A model generated the notes under the pieces. The model had not been told where the DNA came from. It searched no databases and saw only the letters and a program-made list of their open reading frames with translations. A stretch of 18,329 nucleotides of DNA from positions 326-18,654 of the forward strand of contig DDWE01000042.1 of assembly GCA_002345625.1 (NCBI GenBank), given 5' to 3'. How positions within the stretch are numbered: the first letter of the stretch is position 1; every line of letters begins with the position of its first letter. Of the stretch, positions 13,248 to 18,329 are shown one piece after another. The translations under genes and the position numbers were made by a program. Source of the DNA: Desulfuromonadaceae bacterium UBA2294. GTDB taxonomy: Bacteria > Desulfobacterota > Desulfuromonadia > Desulfuromonadales > UBA2294.

Positions 13248-13820
13248 TTAAAATTCGCGGGTCTTGATCAAGGCCGAGACCGCCTTGAACTCCGGCGTGC
13301 CTGCCTGGCGCAGCATCTGGAACAGGGCTGTTTCAGTGGTGGTGATGATGGCACCGGCGCGGCCGGCGTTTTCGACCCCGGACAGATAGTCCTGCTTGCT
13401 GCGGGAGCAGATGGCATCCTTGACCAGATGGACCCCATACTCCTCTTCCAGCAAGCCGAGGACTGTCTGGTATACACAGACGTGTGCCTCCATGCCGGTA
13501 ACCAGAACCTGCCTCCGCCCGGTCGCGGCCAGCGCATCGAGAAACCCCTGGTCGCCGCAGCAGCCAAAACTCACTTTTTCCAGAGCCGGGACCGTCCCTG
13601 TGGTCGCCAGCTCTTCGACCGTGTGACCGAGGCCGCGCGGGTACTGCTCGGTGACCAGAACCGGAATCCCCAGCTCTTTTGCCGCCTGCGCCAGCACCTG
13701 AATACTGGTCAGCAGTCGCCGGTAGACCTTTTGCGGCATCGCTGGTACCAGGCGTTGCTGAACATCGATAATCACCAGAACGGTCTCGTCCCGTTTCAAC
13801 CAGAATTTATTCAGATCCAT
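13248..13820 (-). CDS. Isochorismatase-family cysteine hydrolase
   Basis: The 190-residue protein carries the family's catalytic triad: Asp19 in LVIIDVQ, Lys82 in PALEKVSF and Cys115 in GMEAHVCV, with the cis-peptide region before the Cys. The family includes nicotinamidases, isochorismatases and many hydrolases of unknown substrate (YcaC-like). The sequence does not show the nicotinamidase metal site clearly, so the substrate remains open. AAGGAG precedes the ATG at 13820. It is 31 bp downstream of the metal-transporter gene on the same strand, so cotranscription is likely, but a functional link with that gene is not evident. Confidence 0.88.
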   Translation of the reverse strand: MDLNKFWLKRDETVLVIIDVQQRLVPAMPQKVYRRLLTSIQVLAQAAKELGIPVLVTEQYPRGLGHTVEELATTGTVPALEKVSFGCCGDQGFLDALAATGRRQVLVTGMEAHVCVYQTVLGLLEEEYGVHLVKDAICSRSKQDYLSGVENAGRAGAIITTTETALFQMLRQAGTPEFKAVSALIKTREF

Positions 13821-13851
13821 TGCCGCAGTTCTCCTTGTGACAGAGGGAATT

Positions 13852-14865
13852 TCAGTTCGGGGTGCTGTTATCGGAACGAACCCGTCGTGGCCGCAGCAGC
13901 CGTACCGCTCCGGCGGTGAGCAGCAGGACCAGCCCGCTGCCGATCAGGCCGGCGAGGCTGGTGCCGAGTCGCCCGGATTCGGATTGTCCGGACGGGGCAT
14001 AATCGGGCATCAGGCTGGTCTTCTCCTGCAGTGCCGTCGACAGCTGATGTGGCAGGGTTGCCGGCGCCGCTACCTCTTCATGACCGGTGGCCTGTGAAAG
14101 GGCCCATTCGAGGCCATCCGGAAGATCGGAGGCGAACCAGGAGATCAGCCCGCCGGTCAGTGCGGTGCAGAGCAGCAGGGCGATGCCGAGCCGCCGCAGC
14201 GACAGGCCGGACTGAGCCTCCGGGTTGATGCCGTTGAGGATGTCGGGCCGGGCTGTGGCGAGAAACAGGACGATGGCGGCTGTCGCCAGCCCTTCAATGG
14301 CGCCGATGGCGAGGTGGATCGGTTGCATCAGCAGGGTAAAGGCCGGCAGGGTCAGCTCGGCGACGCCGGAGAGGGTGGTCTCTAAAACGACGGAAAAGGC
14401 GCCGAGTTGCAGGCCGACAATGGCGGCGAGCAGGGTACCGGTCAGTAACCGGCCACGTCCGGCCCCCGGCGTGACGATACGCCGGTAGATAAAGGGGTAG
14501 GCGATGTAGCAGGGGAAGAAACCGAGATTGAAGATGTTGCAGCCCAATGCCAACAACCCGCCATCGGCAAAAAACAGCGCCTGAACGATCAGAACCGAGG
14601 CCAGAGTGAGAAAAGCGGCGTGCGGTCCGAGCAGTATCGCCAGCAGCAGACCGCCGCCGAGGTGGCCGCTTGAGCCGGTGCCGGGGATGGTGAAGTTGAT
14701 CATCTGGGCGGCAAAGACGAAAGCGCCGAGAACGCCCATTAACGGAATGCGGCGATCGTCGAAAGAGCGGGCCACCCGGTGACTGCCGATGGCAATGGTG
14801 CCGGCGGTTGCTGCCCACAGGGTAGCGCCGACGGTGGGCGAGAGCAGAGCATCTGCCATGTGCAT
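13852..14865 (-). CDS. CbiM/NikM-type cobalt or nickel ECF transporter substrate protein with fused PDGL domain
   Basis: The protein begins MHMADALLSP, the conserved N-terminus whose Met1-His2 region helps bind the metal in CbiM/NikM. About seven helices include MINFTIPGTGSSGHLGGG and GLLALGCNIFNLGF, typical of CbiM. From about residue 225 a second module carries SDLPDGLEWA (PDGL 249-252), typical of CbiN/NikN-like partners, and ends with a TM helix (about 302-322). It therefore looks like a CbiMN or NikMN fusion of 337 residues. AGGAG stands 7 nt before the start. The T-component (CbiQ) and ATPase (CbiO) genes are not adjacent, so it must share them from elsewhere or work alone. Co2+ (for B12) or Ni2+ (for hydrogenase) cannot be decided from the sequence. 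Confidence 0.92.
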   Translation of the reverse strand: MHMADALLSPTVGATLWAATAGTIAIGSHRVARSFDDRRIPLMGVLGAFVFAAQMINFTIPGTGSSGHLGGGLLLAILLGPHAAFLTLASVLIVQALFFADGGLLALGCNIFNLGFFPCYIAYPFIYRRIVTPGAGRGRLLTGTLLAAIVGLQLGAFSVVLETTLSGVAELTLPAFTLLMQPIHLAIGAIEGLATAAIVLFLATARPDILNGINPEAQSGLSLRRLGIALLLCTALTGGLISWFASDLPDGLEWALSQATGHEEVAAPATLPHQLSTALQEKTSLMPDYAPSGQSESGRLGTSLAGLIGSGLVLLLTAGAVRLLRPRRVRSDNSTPN

Positions 14866-14897
14866 GAAACAACTCCTGTGCTACTGGAATGGAAAAC

Positions 14898-14935
14898 GTG
14901 CTACGACGTTAGCGCATCAGCACACAAGCTGTCAA
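14898..14935 (-). promoter_or_regulatory. Possible promoter and operator of the CbiM-like gene
   Basis: On the minus strand a perfect -35, TTGACA (14930-14935), lies about 70 bp before the start codon, but the -10 at proper spacing (CTAACG) is poor, which could mean an activated or weak promoter. GTGCT (14898-14902) and AGCAC (14919-14923) form an inverted repeat with a 16-bp gap over the expected -10 and start region. This spacing recalls dyads of metal regulators such as NikR, but the half-sites do not match a consensus I know. Confidence 0.3.
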
Positions 14936-14951
14936 CCCTTCTTGAAGCGGT

Positions 14952-15647
14952 TCAGACACCGCGCAGGATGACTTCGCCGGCATAGCGACGGGCGCTGCTG
15001 GCGTAATCCTGCAGAATGCTTGCGTCGTGGGGAGGGTGCTCGCGCAGGGTGTCATCCAGGGCGTGGCCCGGCACAAACTGCTGCAACGCCCAGCGCTTTG
15101 CGCCAGAGATCGCTTCGCCCATGGCGTCGATGTCGGCAGGCTCGACCAGCCCGGGGACGCAGGTGCTGCGGAATTCGTAATCGATGCTGCTACCCATGAC
15201 AAGGGTGATAGAGCGCTGCAGGGCGTTGAGGTCGACGGGTGCCGTATGCAGTTCGCCGTAGCGGGCGGGGGCGGTCTTGAGGTCGAAGGCGAGATAGTCG
15301 ATCAGCCCCTCGGTCAGCATTCGCTCTATCCGGTCCGGGCGCAGACCGTTGGTATCGAGCTTGACCAGCAGGCCCATTGCCTTGATGGCGCGTATCAGGT
15401 TGATGCATTCCGGGTCGAGCGTCGGTTCGCCACCGGAGATGACGACGCCATCGATAAAGGTGCGCCGTTGTTCCAGCTCCTGCAGAATTGACGGTAACGG
15501 GTAATCCGGGTACTGGTCCGGATCAAGGACCAGGGTCGGATTGTGGCAAAACGGGCAGGTGAGATTACAGCCGCCGAAAAAAATCAGGGAAGCGATCCTC
15601 CCCGGAAAATCGAGGAGGCTCGTTCCCTGGAAACCTTTGATCTTCAT
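14952..15647 (-). CDS. nrdG: Anaerobic ribonucleotide reductase activating enzyme (radical SAM)
   Basis: The protein has the radical-SAM motif CNLTCPFC (Cys27, Cys31, Cys34) followed by HNPTLV, the SGGEP motif (71-75) and LDTNG (96-101), and starts with MKIKGFQGTSLLDFPGR. At 231 residues it is longer than E. coli NrdG and belongs to the longer NrdG-type group. It should bind a [4Fe-4S] cluster and SAM and abstract a hydrogen from the glycine of NrdD, here the Gly17 of the separate 48-residue protein encoded 6 bp upstream. The very short gap and weak own ribosome binding site suggest translational coupling with that small gene. Pyruvate-formate-lyase activase is an alternative by sequence alone, but the neighbours decide for NrdG. 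Confidence 0.92.
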   Translation of the reverse strand: MKIKGFQGTSLLDFPGRIASLIFFGGCNLTCPFCHNPTLVLDPDQYPDYPLPSILQELEQRRTFIDGVVISGGEPTLDPECINLIRAIKAMGLLVKLDTNGLRPDRIERMLTEGLIDYLAFDLKTAPARYGELHTAPVDLNALQRSITLVMGSSIDYEFRSTCVPGLVEPADIDAMGEAISGAKRWALQQFVPGHALDDTLREHPPHDASILQDYASSARRYAGEVILRGV

Positions 15648-15653
15648 GCGGCG

Positions 15654-15800
15654 TTACTTCTTGTCGCTCGTCTCGCCCATGACAAACTCGGTGCGCTCCT
15701 TGAACTCCTCTTTTTTGCCCCGGTTCCACTGCTGGACCGGCCGGAAGAAACCGCAAACACGGGAGTAGACTTCGGTTTTCGAATCACATTTGGTTGCCAT
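15654..15800 (-). CDS. Detached glycyl-radical domain of anaerobic ribonucleotide reductase NrdD (48 aa)
   Basis: The 48-residue protein starts MATKCDSKTEVYSRVCGFF and continues RPVQQWNRGKKEEFKERTEF. This is the C-terminal signature of NrdD, in which the Gly of RVxGY (here RVCGF, Gly17) holds the stable glycyl radical. The residues KCDSKTEV correspond to what normally follows the last zinc knuckle in fused NrdD. A strong AAAGGAGG (15807-15814) lies 6 nt before the ATG, so this is a translated gene. It lies 98 bp downstream of the nrdD core stop in a different frame. It is expected to assemble with the core to complete the active site, and to be the substrate of NrdG. A spare-part role like GrcA (YfiD) for pyruvate formate-lyase is the alternative, but the core lacks its own radical domain. 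Confidence 0.9.
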   Translation of the reverse strand: MATKCDSKTEVYSRVCGFFRPVQQWNRGKKEEFKERTEFVMGETSDKK

Positions 15801-15821
15801 TTTTTGCCTCCTTTAAAGGAA

Positions 15822-15844
15822 GGTTTCAGGCGTCAGGTTTCAGG
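15822..15844 (+). repeat. 7-bp tandem repeat array, plus orientation
   Basis: The units GGTTTCA, GGCGTCA and GGTTTCA are followed by GG, in perfect 7-bp phase. With the array at 15863-15890 in the opposite orientation it makes an imperfect 23-bp inverted repeat (19 of 23 positions complementary) with an 18-nt loop, in the gap between the nrdD core gene and the glycyl-radical gene. Confidence 0.8.
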
Positions 15845-15862
15845 ACTATCACTGCTTCTAAA

Positions 15863-15890
15863 ACCTGATACCTGATACCTGATACCTGCT
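15863..15890 (-). repeat. 7-bp tandem repeat array, minus orientation
   Basis: On the plus strand the units read ACCTGAT three times (15863-15883) followed by ACCTGCT. On the minus strand this is GGTATCA repeated, the same unit type as the array at 15822-15844. It starts 8 bp after the end of the nrdD core gene. Arrays of this type may change copy number by slippage. Confidence 0.85.
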
Positions 15891-15898
15891 TGCTGCCG

Positions 15899-17962
15899 TT
15901 AAGCTGCCTGGTGGTGCGGGCAGGAAAAATGTTCGCCGGTGATGTAACCGTGGACCGGGCAGACGGTGAAGGTCGGGCTGATGGTGAAATAGGGCAGATG
16001 GAAATTTTCGGCGATGCGCCGGACCAGCAGACGGGCGCTGCGCCAGTCTTCCAGGCGCTCACCGAGAAAGCCGTGCAGAACGGTGCCGCCGGTGTACTGG
16101 GTCTGCAGTCCGTCCTGATGGGTCAACGCCTCGAACAGATCGGTGGTGGCACCGACCGGCAGCTGGGTTGAGTTGGTATAGTAGGGCTCGTCGGTGCCGG
16201 CGCAGATGATGTCGGGGAAACGCTTGCGGTCGGCGCTGGCCAGGCGGAAGCTGGTCCCCTCGGCCGGGGTCGCCTCGAGGTTGTAGAGGTGACCGGTCTC
16301 TTCCTGAAAAGCTTCGAGCTGTTTGCGCATGAACTGCAGGGTCTCCACCGCCAGCTCATGGCCGGTGCCGGTGTCGATGCCGCAGCCGATGAGGTTCTGG
16401 CAGGCTTCGTTCATACCGAGCAGGCCGATGGTGGAGAAGTGGTTGTGCCAGTACTCGCCGTTGCGGGCGTGGATCGCGCGCAGGTAGAACTTCGCGTACG
16501 GGTACAGGTTGCGGTCGGTGAGCCGCTCGAGCACCTTGCGCTTGATCTCGAGGCTCTCGGCGGCCTGATCGACCAGCCGGTCGAGCCGGGCGAAGAAGTC
16601 CTGCTCGTCGCCCGCCACGTGCCCGAGCCGCGGCAGGTTGAGGGTGACGACCCCGACGCTGCCGGTCAGCGGGTTGGCGCCGAACAGCCCGCCGCCGCGC
16701 TGCGAGAGCTTGCGGGTGTCGAGCCGCAGGCGGCAGCACATCGAGCGCGCGTCCTCGGGCGACAGCTCGGAGTTCACGAAGTTGGCGAAGTACGGGATGC
16801 CGTAGCGCGCGGTGACCTCCCAGAGCTTGTCGAGGCGCGGGTCGTCGTAGTCGAACTCGGCGGTGATGTTGTAGGTCGGGATCGGGAAGGTGAAGACCCG
16901 GCCCTTGGCGTCGCCCTCGGACATCACCTCGAGAAAGGCGCGGTTGAACAGGTCCATCTCGGCCTGGAAGTCGCCGTAGGTCTCCTCGCGCCGCTCGCCG
17001 CCGACGATCACCGCCTCGTCGGCCAGGGTCCTGGGGACCTGCAGGTCGAGGGTGATGTTGGTGAACGGGGTCTGGAAGCCGACCCGGGTCGGGACGTTGA
17101 GGTTGAAGACGAACTCCTGCAGCGCCTGCTTGACCTCGCGGTAGTCGAGGTCGTCGTAGCGGATGAACGGCGCCAGGTAGGTGTCCAGGCTCGAGAAGGC
17201 CTGGGCGCCGGCGGCCTCGCCCTGCAGGGTGTAGAAGAAGTTGACGACCTGGCCGAGCGCGGCGCGGAAGTGGCGGGCCGGGCGGCTCTCGCACTTGCCG
17301 GGGGCGCCGCGGAAGCCCTCGGTGAGCAGGTCCGCCAGGTCCCAGCCGACGCAGTAGACCGCGAGCAGGTTGAGGTCGTGGATGTGGAAGTCGCCCTCGC
17401 GGTGGGCGCGGCCGATCTCGCGCGGGTAGATGCGCTCGAGCCAGTAGGTCTTGGTCACCTCGCTGGCCACGAAGTTGTTCAGCCCCTGGAGGCTGTAGGC
17501 CATGTTGGCGTTCTCGCTGACCTGCCAGTCGAGCTTGTCCAGGTAGCCGTCGATGAGCTCGGCCTTCATGCTGTTGCCGATCTCGCGCAGCTGGGCGTGC
17601 TGCTCCCGGTAGAGCACGAAGGCGCGGGCGACGGCGTACTCGCCGGCGCGCATCAGCGCGAGCTCGACCTGGTCCTGGATCTCCTCGACGTGGAAGTTGC
17701 CCGCCGCCGCCTGGCGCCGGGTGAGCGACTCGAGCACCTGGCCGGTCACCTCGGTCACCTTGCGCTGCACGCGCTCGGGCGACATCCCGGTCTCGACCGC
17801 GTGGAAGGCCTTGGAGATCGCCACCGCGATCCGCTGCGGGGTGAAGGCGGCGACCGCTCCGTTGCGCCGGGTGACGCGGTGCTGGCTCCAGTCCTGTTCG
17901 GCCATCGAGGCGAGAAGACCGGGATCGACCAGACTGCCAGGGAGGAACGAGTCGACGTGCAT
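15899..17962 (-). CDS. nrdD: Anaerobic (class III) ribonucleoside-triphosphate reductase, core subunit without the radical domain
   Basis: The 687-residue protein has an N-terminal ATP-cone (about 27-120, HRVTRRNGAVAAFTPQRI) and the class III catalytic barrel. Signatures include MAYSLQGLNN, DFHIHDLN, NFFYTLQGEAAGAQAFSS, NVPTRVGFQTPFTNIT, RSMCCRL (Cys409/410, with the thiyl-radical Cys) and EPYYTNSTQLPV. It ends at ICAG...ISPTFTVCPVHGYITGEH..CPHHQAA, in the zinc-knuckle region, and lacks the RVxGY radical motif that should follow; that motif is on the separate protein at 15654-15800. An 80-residue upstream extension in frame is rejected as non-family sequence; ATG 17962 has GGAGAG 3 nt before it, and ATG 17905 is another possibility. 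The enzyme makes dNTPs under anoxia. Codons between roughly 16440 and 17880 almost all end in G or C, unlike both ends of the gene. Confidence 0.93.
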   Translation of the reverse strand: MHVDSFLPGSLVDPGLLASMAEQDWSQHRVTRRNGAVAAFTPQRIAVAISKAFHAVETGMSPERVQRKVTEVTGQVLESLTRRQAAAGNFHVEEIQDQVELALMRAGEYAVARAFVLYREQHAQLREIGNSMKAELIDGYLDKLDWQVSENANMAYSLQGLNNFVASEVTKTYWLERIYPREIGRAHREGDFHIHDLNLLAVYCVGWDLADLLTEGFRGAPGKCESRPARHFRAALGQVVNFFYTLQGEAAGAQAFSSLDTYLAPFIRYDDLDYREVKQALQEFVFNLNVPTRVGFQTPFTNITLDLQVPRTLADEAVIVGGERREETYGDFQAEMDLFNRAFLEVMSEGDAKGRVFTFPIPTYNITAEFDYDDPRLDKLWEVTARYGIPYFANFVNSELSPEDARSMCCRLRLDTRKLSQRGGGLFGANPLTGSVGVVTLNLPRLGHVAGDEQDFFARLDRLVDQAAESLEIKRKVLERLTDRNLYPYAKFYLRAIHARNGEYWHNHFSTIGLLGMNEACQNLIGCGIDTGTGHELAVETLQFMRKQLEAFQEETGHLYNLEATPAEGTSFRLASADRKRFPDIICAGTDEPYYTNSTQLPVGATTDLFEALTHQDGLQTQYTGGTVLHGFLGERLEDWRSARLLVRRIAENFHLPYFTISPTFTVCPVHGYITGEHFSCPHHQAA

Positions 17963-18329
17963 GCGCTCTCCGAGCCCTCTTCGAGGAGGGCCAGAAGGTG
18001 TGGAAACCCGGGGTACGGACGGTCCGGCTATCGATGTCGGGGATTCACGAGATGACACTGCCCGTCGTGTGCAGCGGATCGCCTCGATACAACATCTTGC
18101 GGTCGTCTGTAAACTACTTGTCGTCTGGGGACAGCGTCGGATGGGCGGCTTCGTCGGCCGCTGAACAGGGACGTTGGTAGCCCTCCGCCGCGCGAGATTC
18201 AAGCCCGGATCTGTAAGTGCGGAGAGCGACTCCGGAAACAGGGAGGGGGCGGTTCCGGACCGGTCCCTGTAGTCCCTTGGCAGCGAAGCCTTGACCAGTT
18301 TGGCAGAGACTTCAGGCCCCAGGCTTCAG
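17963..18329. other. Region upstream of nrdD, no gene recognised
   Basis: I see no supported gene in these 367 bp. The long open frames here are extensions or antisense frames of nrdD. It contains a perfect 10-bp palindrome GGACCGGTCC (18257-18266), inside a looser inverted repeat CAGGGA (18239-18244) / TCCCTG (18264-18269). I found no NrdR box, B12 box or convincing promoter by eye. The nrdD promoter is expected here on the minus strand. Confidence 0.5.
18311..18329 (+). repeat. Heptad-type repeat at the window edge, related to the one after nrdD
   Basis: TTCAGGCCCCAGGCTTCAG (18311-18329) matches TTCAGGCGTCAGGTTTCAG (15825-15843) at 16 of 19 positions, in the same orientation and the same 7-bp phase. 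It is cut by the window end, so its full length is unknown. Together the two copies bracket nrdD. Confidence 0.6.

Noticed and set aside
14866..14951. Cobalamin riboswitch upstream of the CbiM-like gene
   Set aside because: The gap is only 86 bp, too short for the full riboswitch, and no B12 box is visible.
15822..15890. CRISPR array
   Set aside because: The units are 7 bp in direct tandem without spacers, so this is a short tandem repeat, not a CRISPR.
15654..17962. nrdD broken by a simple frameshift
   Set aside because: The two parts are separated by 98 bp of noncoding repeat, and the small gene has its own ATG and strong AAAGGAGG. A single indel does not rejoin them.
16289..18055. 588-codon plus-strand open frame opposite nrdD
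   Set aside because: It is antisense to a clear nrdD gene and rich in Val/Glu/Ala/Leu repeats expected from the complement of GC-ending codons. It matches no known fold and has no ribosome binding site.
17963..18329. Cobalamin riboswitch or NrdR boxes upstream of nrdD
   Set aside because: No B12-box sequence and no pair of NrdR-type boxes could be found by eye on the minus strand.

Overview
The window looks like a chromosomal segment of an anaerobic, cytochrome-rich bacterium of the Desulfuromonadales/Geobacter lineage (class Desulfuromonadia). The grounds are a five-CXXCH periplasmic cytochrome, a Tat-exported FeS protein paired with an NrfD/HybB-type quinone-interacting membrane protein, a haem-binding sensor, a sigma-54 activator, a response regulator carrying DUF4388 and TPR domains, and an oxygen-sensitive class III ribonucleotide reductase. 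This assignment comes from gene families, not from a database match.

Layout. Positions 1-727 (minus) hold the N-terminal part of an NtrC-type sigma-54 activator that runs off the window. A 460-bp divergent intergenic region contains a well-spaced sigma-54 promoter and a perfect 10-bp-arm palindrome. From 1190 to 6809 (plus) lies a redox operon: two paralogous small membrane proteins flanking a receiver protein without the phosphoacceptor Asp, a third small membrane protein, the pentahaem cytochrome, the 4x[4Fe-4S] protein, the NrfD/HybB protein, a haem-binding receptor that ends after its HAMP segment, and a four-TM protein. A near-consensus sigma-70 promoter then starts mltG and a REC-DUF4388-J-like-TPR protein, closed by a strong terminator at 9911-9950. 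Positions about 9960-11140 form an AT-richer islet with a small membrane protein, a stretch rich in inverted repeats, and a cytosine deaminase of the yeast FCY1 type. Next come a MASE3 histidine kinase (minus) and a divergent YciH/SUI1 gene (plus). A minus-strand block from 17962 down to 13248 follows: nrdD core, detached NrdD glycyl-radical domain, nrdG, a CbiM/NikM-type metal transporter and an isochorismatase-family hydrolase.

How the parts may work together. The redox operon most likely encodes a menaquinol:periplasmic cytochrome c oxidoreductase of the cytochrome/FeS/NrfD type, comparable in composition to Geobacter Cbc complexes. It appears to be controlled by the divergent sigma-54 activator and carries its own sensory parts: a haem receptor with no transmitter and a receiver that cannot be phosphorylated in the usual way. 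This combination is the best candidate here for an undescribed system.

The second notable locus is nrdD. The class III RNR is split inside its C-terminal zinc-knuckle region, so the essential glycyl-radical motif sits on a separate 48-residue protein with its own strong ribosome binding site. The gap between the two genes holds two oppositely oriented arrays of a 7-bp repeat, related sequence occurs on the far side of nrdD, and the middle of nrdD is visibly richer in G+C than its ends.
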